NCBI GenBank assembly: GCA_017940545.1
Contig: JAGAYI010000059.1
Coordinates: forward strand, 1-64,000
DNA from: Prevotella sp.
Lineage (GTDB): Bacteria; Bacteroidota; Bacteroidia; Bacteroidales; Bacteroidaceae
Direction: 5' to 3'
DNA: 64,000 bases
Part shown: piece after piece, positions 1-6,905 of the stretch
Layout of the letters: each line of letters starts with the position of its first letter
Position numbering within the stretch: position 1 is the first letter of the stretch
The notes under the pieces: model-generated
Told to the model about the DNA's origin: nothing
The model's database searches: none
The model's input: only the letters and a program-made list of their open reading frames with translations
Translations under genes and position numbers: made by a program

Positions 1-458
1 CTCTGCCCCACCACCTTCAGCTGCTCGATAGCTGCCGGACGATAGACATCGCACGCCACCAGCAACGGTTTCTTGTGCTGCTGTTTCTTCAGCATATTGG
101 CCAGTTTTCCGCTGAACGTGGTCTTACCGGAGCCCTGCAGTCCTGACATCAGGATGATGGCCGGACGGTTTTCCAACTTCAGCCCGACGGCCTTGCCACC
201 CATCAGCTCTGCCAGCTCGTCGTGAACAATCTTCACCATCAGCTGGCTCGGTTTAATGGCCGTCAGCACGTTCATGCCCAGGGCTTTCTGCTTGACGGTA
301 TCCGTAAACTGCTTGGCCACCTTGTAGTTCACGTCAGCATCCAACAAAGCGCGACGGACATCCTTCATGGTTTCCGCCACGTTAATCTCGGTGATTTTTC
401 CCTCACCTTTCAGTATTTTGAACGACCGTTCAAGTCTTTCTGATAAATTCTCAAACAT
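1..458 (-). CDS. ffh: Signal recognition particle protein Ffh (N-terminal part, runs off window)
   Basis: The SRP54 GTPase binds signal peptides on ribosomes together with 4.5S RNA and hands them to FtsY at the membrane. About 152 N-terminal residues are visible. They start with MFENLSERLERSFKILKGEG (N-domain helices) and continue into the G domain with the P-loop GLQGSGKTT and the DVYRP segment, both typical of Ffh. The ATG at 458 lies a short distance downstream of a good minus-strand promoter. The rest of the G domain and the M domain lie beyond base 1. Identification is from sequence motifs and is secure. Confidence 0.95.
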   Translation of the reverse strand, partial: MFENLSERLERSFKILKGEGKITEINVAETMKDVRRALLDADVNYKVAKQFTDTVKQKALGMNVLTAIKPSQLMVKIVHDELAELMGGKAVGLKLENRPAIILMSGLQGSGKTTFSGKLANMLKKQQHKKPLLVACDVYRPAAIEQLKVVGQ

Positions 459-481
459 AACTAAATTGCAATTTCAGGCTG

Positions 482-513
482 CAAAGGTACGATTAAGTGA
501 GCAAAAAACCAAG
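482..513 (-). promoter_or_regulatory. ffh promoter (-33/-7 Bacteroidetes type)
   Basis: The minus strand reads TTGG, a 20-bp spacer and TACCTTTG (482-489), followed by the ffh ATG at 458. The spacer itself (T-run, then GCTCACTTAATCG) is nearly identical to the spacers before rpmE2 (57030-57060) and the symporter gene (63710-63741). Confidence 0.8.
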
Positions 514-599
514 AAAAACTTGAGTTTTTTCGAACGCAAGTACCTTCGACCACAGGTCAAAGGTAGTGCAAAACGAGCGAAAAAACACGACAAAAAGCA

Positions 600-629
600 T
601 TGCAACATGACAAATTATTTATATCTTTG
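600..629 (+). promoter_or_regulatory. Promoter of the B3/B4 protein gene
   Basis: TTG at 600-602, a 19-bp spacer and TATCTTTG at 622-629, with the ATG at 656. Confidence 0.7.
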
Positions 630-655
630 CAAAAGTTTTTTTGAACAACATAACT

Positions 656-1327
656 ATGATACAAGTAAGAGTATCCCCAGAAATCGAGCACGTATGCCCC
701 TCCTTTGCAGGAGCTGCCGTTGAAGCAGAAGTTGTCAACACCCCCTACTGTCAGCCCCTGTGGGACGAGATACACGCCCTGGAAGAGCGCTACCGGCAGG
801 AGCTCACCACCGAGTCGCTCAAGCAGATGCCCTCCATTGCCGCCACCCGCAACGTCTATCGGGCTTGCGGCAAGGACCCCTCCCGCTACCGTCCGGCCAG
901 CGAGGCACTCATCCGACGGATGCTGCAGGGCAAGGAACTCTACCAGATAGACACGCTCGTGGACCTTATCAACCTGGCATCCATCGCTTTCGGCTACAGC
1001 ATTGGCGGCTTCGACGCCTCCAAGTTTGCCGGCGACACACTGACACTTGGCATAGGCCGTGAAGGAGAGCCCTACGAAGGCATTGGACGTGGCATGATCA
1101 ATATTGCCGGTCTTCCCGTCTATCGTGATGCAGAGGGGGGTGTCGGCACACCTACCAGCGACCACGAGCGCACAAAGATACAGCTGTCAACCACTCACCT
1201 CGTCGTACTCATCAACGGCTACGACGGCAATGTTGGACGAGTGTTGGAGAACGCACGTTACATTCAGGAACTCCTGCGCCGTCATGCCCAGAGCGACGGA
1301 GGCACCATCACATTGTTCCACCAGTAA
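656..1327 (+). CDS. B3/B4 tRNA-binding-domain protein
   Basis: A 223-aa cytoplasmic protein that resembles the free-standing B3/B4 domain family (COG3382), related to the editing module of the phenylalanyl-tRNA synthetase beta chain. Family-like segments are SIAATRNVYRACGKDPSRYR near residue 60 and RGMINIAGLPVYRDAEGG near residue 145. Such free-standing domains are thought to act on tRNA or amino-acid substrates, but the exact reaction is not known. I chose the ATG at 656 rather than the in-frame TTG at 641, because it lies 27 bases after a clear -7 box. It is monocistronic, divergent from ffh and convergent with queH. Confidence 0.75.
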   Translation: MIQVRVSPEIEHVCPSFAGAAVEAEVVNTPYCQPLWDEIHALEERYRQELTTESLKQMPSIAATRNVYRACGKDPSRYRPASEALIRRMLQGKELYQIDTLVDLINLASIAFGYSIGGFDASKFAGDTLTLGIGREGEPYEGIGRGMINIAGLPVYRDAEGGVGTPTSDHERTKIQLSTTHLVVLINGYDGNVGRVLENARYIQELLRRHAQSDGGTITLFHQ

Positions 1328-1351
1328 TTTATTGGCACTCGCTATTGGTTT

Positions 1352-1915
1352 CTATCGGCTGATTACTGCTTTTCCGTTTTGCATGGAGAATTCGCAGCCG
1401 CAGTACAGCTGGTTGTAGAAGCCGTACTCGCGGAGCAGCTGGTTGCGGCGTTCCTGCAGGCCGCCCTTGCGCCAGTTGCGTGCCCAGAAGCGGGTGCCTG
1501 GTACGGCCTGTTCGGCCACGAGGCCTGCACGCTCTATCTGTTCCAGACGCTTCCACCGGCTGGAGGCCAGCGTGGTGGCAAACCACTCTATGCCCAGCTC
1601 CCTGGCCATGCGGGCTGCAGCCGTCAGTCGCAGCGTGAAGCACTGCTCACAGCGCCGTCCACGCTCAGGTTCCTGCTCCAGTCCACACACGCCCTGCAGC
1701 CACCCGTCATGGTCGTAGTCGCCGTCTATCCAGCTGATGCCCAACGACTCTGCATGACGTTTGCTCTCCTGCTTGCGTATCTCGTACTCCTCCAGGGGAA
1801 AGATGTTGGGGTTGTAATAAAAGATGGTGGGACGTACCCCGTTGTTGAGCATCCATTCCACGATGGCTGACGAACAGGGCGCACAGCAGGCATGCAGCAG
1901 CACGCGGTCAATCAT
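1352..1915 (-). CDS. queH: Epoxyqueuosine reductase QueH
   Basis: A 187-aa protein of the DUF208/QueH family, the non-cobalamin enzyme that reduces epoxyqueuosine to queuosine in the tRNA wobble position. Visible markers are HACCAPCSS near the N-terminus (residues 8-16), YYNPNIFPLEEYEIRK (around 34-49), a CEQC pair in the middle and YCGCEFS near the C-terminus. The paired cysteines fit the iron-sulfur and metal sites known in this family. The start MIDRVLLHACC sits 2 bases after the stop of the upstream DnaJ-like gene, so the two are probably one transcript. A longer reading adding 8 residues exists but would overlap that gene. Confidence 0.9.
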   Translation of the reverse strand: MIDRVLLHACCAPCSSAIVEWMLNNGVRPTIFYYNPNIFPLEEYEIRKQESKRHAESLGISWIDGDYDHDGWLQGVCGLEQEPERGRRCEQCFTLRLTAAARMARELGIEWFATTLASSRWKRLEQIERAGLVAEQAVPGTRFWARNWRKGGLQERRNQLLREYGFYNQLYCGCEFSMQNGKAVISR

Positions 1916-1917
1916 TG

Positions 1918-2739
1918 TCACAGTCCCCGGGCTTTCCATATCTTGTCCTTGGCAGCATTGATTTCCTGAAACTTCTTCTCGGCAGCACGGCGAATGTCCT
2001 CACCCAGCGCAGCCACCTTGTCGGGGTGGTGCTCCAGTGCCAGGCGCCGGTAAGCCTTCTTCACTTCGGCATCAGAGGCATCAGGACTGACACCCAGCAC
2101 CTTGTATGCCTCTTCCAACGAGTCGCCCCCCAGGTTCAGCATCGAATCGACCTCTGCGGGCTGCAGGCGCATCCACCCTGCCACGTCGCGCAGCGCATTG
2201 ATTTCCGACTGAGGCACTGTGCCGTCAGCCTTCGCCACCATCACCAGGAAGTTCAGCAGCTGCAGGCGCTGGCCGTAGTTCATGCCCACAGCCATCTCGC
2301 CACAGCACTGCCTGACGGTATTGCGGAAGCCCGCCGCGCCCTGCCGTTTCTGCTCGTCAAAGAGTCGCAGCAGCACCTGCTCGCCCTCGCGCACAGCCTG
2401 TTCGCCGAAGTTCTGACGGAGCATCTGGCGCACCATCTCCATTTCCGAGTGCATCACCCGCCCGTCAGCCTTAATGATGTAGGCCGTCAGCACCAAGAGC
2501 GAGAAGAGAAACGAGCCGCGCTCGTTCACGTTGGGTCTTCTCTGGCCGTAACTCCCGCCATTGCCGTAGCCGTCACCGTCGTAGCCGCCGTCACCGTCAA
2601 AGTCACCTATGCGCTGCTGCTGACTGCTGCCCCCGGTCACCAGGTCAAACAGCCCGCCCAGCACGATGCCGGCCAGTGCACCCAATGAGCCGCCGAACAT
2701 ATAACCTATGAATCCTCCTATCCAACTGCCGAATGCCAT
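1918..2739 (-). CDS. TerB + DnaJ-domain co-chaperone (DjlA-like)
   Basis: A 273-aa protein in three parts. Residues 3-35 are a glycine-rich hydrophobic segment (GGFIGYMFGGSLGALAGIVL) that could sit in a membrane or pack as a glycine zipper. A TerB-like helical domain (about 75-195, LTAYIIKADGRVMHSEME) follows. A C-terminal J domain (about 207-273) carries the HPD motif in EHHPDKVAALG. The order matches DjlA, which stimulates DnaK at the inner membrane. The ATG at 2739 was preferred over an upstream ATG because it follows the promoter at 2759-2766. The stop is 2 bases before queH. Confidence 0.85.
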   Translation of the reverse strand: MAFGSWIGGFIGYMFGGSLGALAGIVLGGLFDLVTGGSSQQQRIGDFDGDGGYDGDGYGNGGSYGQRRPNVNERGSFLFSLLVLTAYIIKADGRVMHSEMEMVRQMLRQNFGEQAVREGEQVLLRLFDEQKRQGAAGFRNTVRQCCGEMAVGMNYGQRLQLLNFLVMVAKADGTVPQSEINALRDVAGWMRLQPAEVDSMLNLGGDSLEEAYKVLGVSPDASDAEVKKAYRRLALEHHPDKVAALGEDIRRAAEKKFQEINAAKDKIWKARGL

Positions 2740-2758
2740 ATTATTCTCTTTTTGGCGG

Positions 2759-2766
2759 CAAAGATA
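2759..2766 (-). promoter_or_regulatory. -7 box for the TerB/DnaJ gene
   Basis: The minus strand reads TATCTTTG 20 bases before the chosen ATG. Confidence 0.65.
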
Positions 2767-2770
2767 CAAA

Positions 2771-2804
2771 AAACTCCAAACTCTAAACTCTAAACTCTAA
2801 ACTT
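2771..2804. repeat. 7-bp microsatellite (AAACTCT)n
   Basis: About four copies of AAACTCT lie in the short divergent intergenic region between the DnaJ-like gene and pepD. The pepD -7 box (TAACTTTG, 2810-2817) follows directly, so copy number would change promoter spacing. The same word recurs at 59280-59295. Confidence 0.7.
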
Positions 2805-2809
2805 TTTCG

Positions 2810-2817
2810 TAACTTTG
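2810..2817 (+). promoter_or_regulatory. -7 box for pepD
   Basis: TAACTTTG ending 20 bases before the pepD ATG. The -33 region falls inside the AAACTCT microsatellite. Confidence 0.6.
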
Positions 2818-2837
2818 CACACAAAACCTGTAAAATC

Positions 2838-4283
2838 ATGAACAAAAGACCTACAACCGAGCGCGTGTTCAGCATCTTCAGGGAGCTGAACCAGATTCCA
2901 CGACCCTCACACCACGAGGAGCGCGTGGCCGACTATCTTTGCCAGTTTGCCGAAAGGCTACACCTCAACTACAGCCGCGACGAACAAAACTGCGTGGTGA
3001 TACGCAAAGCGGCTACACCGGGGCATGAGGCGGCAGAACCCATCGTGCTGCTGAACCACATGGACATGGTCTGCGTGGGCATGGACGACCCACTCTCCGA
3101 CCCCATTCAGGCCTACGAGGAAGACGGATGGATGCATGCCCGCGGCACGTCGTTAGGTGCCGACAACGGCATCGGACTGTCGATGGCCCTGGCCGTACTG
3201 GAGGATGACAGCATCGTGCACGGACCGTTGGAAGTCATCACCACCACCAACGAAGAGGACGGCATGACGGGTGCCGCCAACCTGTCGGCCGACTTCATCA
3301 GCGGCCGCAAAGTCATCAACTTAGACTCCGAGGACTACGACACCATCACTACCGGTGCTGCCGGTGCCACGTTGCAGCTGCACCGCCTGCCCATGAAGCG
3401 CGAGGCCGTGCCCGCTGGCAAGCACCGCTGGTACCGCATCAGCATCAGCGGCGGACTGGGTGGCCACTCGGGCGTTGACATCAACAAAGGGCGCTGCAGC
3501 GCAGTCATCCCCCTGTGGGCCCTGCTCACAACGGTCTATAACGAGTACGATTTCCAGGTGGCGAGCATCGACATCGGCGAGGCGAACGCCTCCATCGCCT
3601 CACGGGGCGACGTGGTGGTCTGCGTGCCGTCAGGCCAGGCAGCCGAATTCATGAAGAGTCAGGAAGCCACCATGAACGAGTGGCTGCGCGAGGAGTACGG
3701 TGCCGGCGACCCCAACATCAGCTGCACCATCACGAAGTGTGAACCGCAAGACAGCGTCATCGACGGCACAGCATTCGAGGCCCTGCTGTCGTGCCTGGAG
3801 CAGACCCCCCAGGGAGTGGTGAAGATGAGCCAGTCGATGAAGGACACGGTAGAGACATCGAACAACGTGGGGCGCGTGGTGACGGAGAGCGACCACATAC
3901 TTGTCTCGACGCACACGCGCAGCTTCATTGATGCCGACATGGAGTCACTGAGCAAAGAGATAGCCCGCGTGTTTGCCGACTACGGTGCGCAGTCAGAGTT
4001 AGTCATGTCGGCCCCTGCCTGGCAGGAGAACCAGCAGTCAGACTTCCTGCAGCTGACCAGCGACACGTTCCAGGACGTCTTAGGCTGGCGTCCCCGCATG
4101 GTGGCCATGCACTTCGTCCTTGAGGCAGGTTTCTTTGTCCAGAAGTTCCCCGGCATCCAGATGGCCAGCATCGGCCCGCGCATCGTGGAGCCCCACTCCA
4201 CCAGCGAACGCGTGCAGCTGAGCACCATCGGCGACATCTGGCAGGTACTGCTGGAAATGCTGGAAAGACTGGCTTCCCTTTAG
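2838..4283 (+). CDS. pepD: Aminoacyl-histidine dipeptidase (M20 family)
   Basis: A 481-aa cytosolic zinc peptidase, the usual length for PepD, which cleaves Xaa-His dipeptides such as carnosine. M20 metal-site motifs are in order: LLNHMDMVCVG (His near 74), GADNGIGLSMALAV (bridging Asp near 109), TTTNEEDGMTGA (catalytic/metal Glu pair near 139-140) and VINLDSED (Asp near 163). A lid domain GGLGGHSGVDINKGR follows at about 205-220. The gene stands alone with its own promoter. No terminator is obvious before the convergent endonuclease gene. Confidence 0.93.
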   Translation: MNKRPTTERVFSIFRELNQIPRPSHHEERVADYLCQFAERLHLNYSRDEQNCVVIRKAATPGHEAAEPIVLLNHMDMVCVGMDDPLSDPIQAYEEDGWMHARGTSLGADNGIGLSMALAVLEDDSIVHGPLEVITTTNEEDGMTGAANLSADFISGRKVINLDSEDYDTITTGAAGATLQLHRLPMKREAVPAGKHRWYRISISGGLGGHSGVDINKGRCSAVIPLWALLTTVYNEYDFQVASIDIGEANASIASRGDVVVCVPSGQAAEFMKSQEATMNEWLREEYGAGDPNISCTITKCEPQDSVIDGTAFEALLSCLEQTPQGVVKMSQSMKDTVETSNNVGRVVTESDHILVSTHTRSFIDADMESLSKEIARVFADYGAQSELVMSAPAWQENQQSDFLQLTSDTFQDVLGWRPRMVAMHFVLEAGFFVQKFPGIQMASIGPRIVEPHSTSERVQLSTIGDIWQVLLEMLERLASL

Positions 4284-4314
4284 TCCCGGGGGACGAAGGG
4301 GGGGCGGCCTCTTT

Positions 4315-6009
4315 TCATTTAACCACGTATTTCCTTCCGTTCACAATGTAAACGCCTTTCTGCGTCGGAACGCCTTGGATGGTGCGCCCGTCGAGCGTAT
4401 AGTAACAGCCACCGGAAACGGCAGGCTTCTGAAGACCGGCGATGCCCGTAGCATCCGTCAGCACCTTCACCTCGTCCAAGAAGAAACGCTTGACAGGCGT
4501 AAACTCTATCTGAATGGTTCCTGTTCCCGACAGCGTAGCCTCAAAATCAGTCCACGCTCCCTTCTTCATGGTGAACGTACTGGGCGAAATAGTGACTCCG
4601 TCGCCCACTACCCTCACCGTCAGCGACGTTCCGTCGCCCGATGAGTTCCAAGCACCCGCCTTGAAGGTCAGCTTCGCCGTTGCACCCGGCAACACTATCT
4701 CAGGCGAAGTCACCACGCCCGATTTTGAGCCGGAGCCGAACCGCGCACACTCGTTTGCAGCGTAACCGCCATCGAACACCCATCCGGGATTATCGGCCGA
4801 CAACGTGCCGTCAGCATTCTGACCACTCCACTGTCCGTCGTTGCCTCCCGTGTCGTCACAGTCGTCAAACGACTCATAGAACAGCTCACCCGCCACAGGC
4901 ACAGGACCTACCGGCAGCTCACCGGCACCCACAATGGTGAAGTCGGCCGATGCCTGCAAGCTGCTGCTGCCATCCTTCACGGCAATGGCCTTCAGCGTGG
5001 CGCTCCGGGTCAGCGTTATCGCGCCGCTATACAGCTGTCCGCCCGTGACCGTGGCGTCCGTCCCGTCCGTCGTGTAGTAAATGGCCGCACCTTCCGTCAC
5101 CGAACTGATGGCCACCGTCACGCTCTCCTCAAACATGCCGCCATAAGGCGAGAACACCGGCTGACGCACAGCCACCGTCACGCTACCGCCGCCATAGTTG
5201 TCGTAGCTGAAGGGCTCGTCCATCTTGTCGCCCCAAGCATATTCCTCCAGTCCCGGATAATCGACGAAGGGGTTTCTGTTAAACTGCAGACTATATACAG
5301 CCTTGTTGCGCTCCCGCTCCCTTTCATCGACGGGGTCCTCCTTCGACCAGCGCATCATCATGTCGAGCGTCCATCTTACCAAGCCCGGATAGGTGGAAGT
5401 AAACACGCCACCGCTCCAGTTGCCACACTTGTCCTGATAGCGCGTAATCATATAGAAGTAAATGCGTGCGATGTCACCTTTCAGCTCATCGTTCGGTTCA
5501 AACACCTTTCCGCTGTAGCCCGGTGTCTTGCTCGAGCCCAGCCTGCAGTAGTTGTTTTTCGAGCTCCACGTTGCCGAACCCACCTCGCCGAAGGGATAGC
5601 TGCCCCTGCGGTTATTGACGTAGGCATCGGTCGGCACCACGTGCACAATGTCCGCCTTCATCGGGTTCGCCTTGCCGAACCAACTCTGGGGCACCGAGTG
5701 TTCCCTGTTCCATCCGGCCCCCTCCGCGTTGTTGCCGTGGTTGTCGGCCCATGTGTAGTCAGTAGCATTCGAGTACCAGTCGCGCAGTTTGCCGTCCGCC
5801 CTCATGTCCGTTGTCTTATAGGCCTCTATCAGTCCCGCGTAGCCAATGTTGATGCTTCCGTTGCTGATAATTTTGTGCAGCGCCGTCTTCAGGCTGGCTC
5901 CGCTCAGCCCGTTGGCATTCTTGTAGTACGTGCCCGACCCGTTCGGTCCCTGTGCCCATGCTGCGGTCAGCGCCACGAGCCACACTGTTGTAAGTAAAAT
6001 TCTTTTCAT
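4315..6009 (-). CDS. Secreted endonuclease I family nuclease with chitobiase-like domain and C-terminal sorting tail
   Basis: A 564-aa exported protein. The signal peptide is MKRILLTTVWLVALTAAWAQ. The endonuclease I (EndA/NucM) domain spans about residues 20-260 and has the metal-site motif REHSVPQSWFG near residue 100. Next comes a chitobiase-type C-terminal domain (about 275-365, PVFSPYGGMFEESVTVAIS), then a jelly-roll-like domain (about 380-530) starting ELFYESFDDCDD. The end, YTLDGR to KGVYIVNGRKYVVK, resembles Prevotella cell-surface or type IX sorting tails. It probably degrades DNA or RNA outside the cell. I used MKRILL at 6009 because the longer frame has no signal peptide at its end. 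Confidence 0.88.
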   Translation of the reverse strand: MKRILLTTVWLVALTAAWAQGPNGSGTYYKNANGLSGASLKTALHKIISNGSINIGYAGLIEAYKTTDMRADGKLRDWYSNATDYTWADNHGNNAEGAGWNREHSVPQSWFGKANPMKADIVHVVPTDAYVNNRRGSYPFGEVGSATWSSKNNYCRLGSSKTPGYSGKVFEPNDELKGDIARIYFYMITRYQDKCGNWSGGVFTSTYPGLVRWTLDMMMRWSKEDPVDERERERNKAVYSLQFNRNPFVDYPGLEEYAWGDKMDEPFSYDNYGGGSVTVAVRQPVFSPYGGMFEESVTVAISSVTEGAAIYYTTDGTDATVTGGQLYSGAITLTRSATLKAIAVKDGSSSLQASADFTIVGAGELPVGPVPVAGELFYESFDDCDDTGGNDGQWSGQNADGTLSADNPGWVFDGGYAANECARFGSGSKSGVVTSPEIVLPGATAKLTFKAGAWNSSGDGTSLTVRVVGDGVTISPSTFTMKKGAWTDFEATLSGTGTIQIEFTPVKRFFLDEVKVLTDATGIAGLQKPAVSGGCYYTLDGRTIQGVPTQKGVYIVNGRKYVVK

Positions 6010-6312
6010 ATTGTCTTGGTTTTTAGTTTCCCGCTTTTCAATTGCAAAATTATACATTTATTTTGAAACTGCCAAATAAATCCACGAAATACCACGGGAA
6101 ACCCCACGAGTCAAGGGGAGTTCTCTGCATAGCATAGCGGCATGGCCGGGCGGAGCAAATGCGAAACACGTAACACCTATATAATATGTACGCGCGCGAA
6201 GACCCTCCCATTATTTACGTATTTACGCGCACGCGAGAGAACGAAAAGAGGGCCCTTTCCCACACGTTTTCTCACATCTGTAAGTATCCCCGAAAATTTT
6301 ATGTCCGGAAAC

Positions 6313-6343
6313 TTGCAAGATTGCAAAAATATTTGTATTTTTG
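6313..6343 (+). promoter_or_regulatory. Orphan promoter pointing into the 22-bp repeats
   Basis: TTG at 6313-6315, a 20-bp spacer and TATTTTTG at 6336-6343. No credible ORF follows. A transcript would run straight through the palindromic repeats starting at 6395. Confidence 0.45.
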
Positions 6344-6394
6344 TCGATGCAATCGCACCACATGTTCTTCTACACTTAAGGGGTACACCCGACC

Positions 6395-6466
6395 GTGTCA
6401 ACAATTTGACACGCCCGTGTCAACATCTTGACACGCCCGTGTCAACAACTTGACACGCCCGTGTCA
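6395..6466. repeat. Tandem 22-bp palindromic repeat array (3.3 units)
   Basis: Each unit is GTGTCAA, a 4-base loop, TTGACAC and the spacer GCCC. Units start at 6395, 6417 and 6439, with a half unit at 6461. The arms are identical in all three full units, while the loops differ (CAAT, CATC, CAAC). The 22-bp period is about two helical turns, so palindromic protein sites would face the same side of the DNA. Confidence 0.9.
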
Positions 6467-6473
6467 TTCTCGC

Positions 6474-6545
6474 TTCCCCTACTAAAACTCCCTGTTTCCC
6501 CTACCCAAAGTCCCCGTTTCCCCTACCCTTTCTCCCAGTTTCCAC
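6474..6545. repeat. Second 22-bp tandem array (TTCCCCTAC-type)
   Basis: Units beginning TTCCCCTAC start at 6474, 6496 and 6518, with a partial TTCC at 6540. The middle six bases vary and the 3' part is TCCCnGT-like. The spacing is exactly 22 bp, the same as the neighbouring palindromic array although the sequence is unrelated. Confidence 0.85.
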
Positions 6546-6575
6546 GGCACTCTCTCTTAGAGAGACGGGTGCTTA

Positions 6576-6634
6576 CCTTACCGCGCAAGAAAACACGCAT
6601 TGCGATAGAAAGAGATACGCTTTGCGCGGCAAGG
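6576..6634. repeat. 13-bp inverted repeat with internal 22-bp spaced words
   Basis: CCTTACCGCGCAA (6576-6588) faces TTGCGCGGCAAGG (6622-6634) with one mismatch. Inside it, ACGCATTGCG (6595) and ACGCTTTGCG (6617) are again 22 bp apart. Confidence 0.75.
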
Positions 6635-6652
6635 ATGAACGATTTTCCTGTT

Positions 6653-6832
6653 CTACTTGAACAGTTCACCTTCTACCATGCGGTCGTCGCGAGAGAAGCG
6701 GATGGTGGGTACTGGCATTTCTGCTTTTGGCTCATGCCGGGGCATGGGGTACGTGGTGCTGCTCTTGCCTAAAACGTGTTCGGCCAATTCAAAGAGTTTG
6801 CTAAGAAAAATGTCTGTAAATTTATCCATCAT
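6653..6832 (-). CDS. Small conserved-looking hypothetical protein (59 aa)
   Basis: An ATG-ATG start at 6832 gives a 59-aa frame that begins MMDKFTDIFLSKLFELAEHV and ends RFSRDDRMVEGELFK. An amphipathic N-terminal helix is followed by a Pro- and Met-rich middle (YPMPRHEPKAEMPVPT). The balanced composition with charged residues, unlike the opposite-strand shadow frames, supports real coding. It follows the WYL regulator gene in the same direction, across a terminator-like hairpin at 6872-6898. I do not recognise the family. Confidence 0.55.
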   Translation of the reverse strand: MMDKFTDIFLSKLFELAEHVLGKSSTTYPMPRHEPKAEMPVPTIRFSRDDRMVEGELFK

Positions 6833-6871
6833 ATTGCGTTTTTTTAGTTATTGTGTGACAAAATAACAAAA

Positions 6872-6898
6872 GAGGTGTCCCACAAGTCGGGACACCTC
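6872..6898 (-). terminator. Hairpin terminator after the WYL regulator gene
   Basis: A 10-bp perfect stem (GAGGTGTCCC / GGGACACCTC) with a 7-base loop. On the minus strand it is followed by a T-rich stretch (TTTTGTTATTTTG). It lies 8 bases after the regulator's stop and probably ends the aromatic operon. Confidence 0.75.
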
Positions 6899-6905
6899 GC
6901 GAAAT

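Larger units (their letters stand above)
6010..6652. other. 643-bp intergenic region with phased repeats, no convincing CDS
   Basis: No reading frame here looks like a protein. The stretch holds a candidate promoter (6313-6343), two adjacent arrays of 22-bp repeats (6395-6466 and 6474-6545) and a 13-bp inverted repeat (6576-6634). It lies upstream of the minus-strand endonuclease gene and downstream of the small minus-strand gene at 6653-6832. Confidence 0.7.

Noticed and set aside
557-1165. Long minus-strand frame opposite the B3/B4 gene
   Set aside because: Cys- and Gly-rich shadow translation without family resemblance; the + strand frame has a promoter and a known family.
1915-2688. 257-codon + strand frame opposite the TerB/DnaJ gene
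   Set aside because: Composition rich in His, Gln and Leu is typical of a shadow frame; the minus strand has clear TerB and J domains.
6395-6545. CRISPR-like array
   Set aside because: The period is 22 bp with 4-base gaps, no spacer-sized unique sequence and no cas genes nearby.
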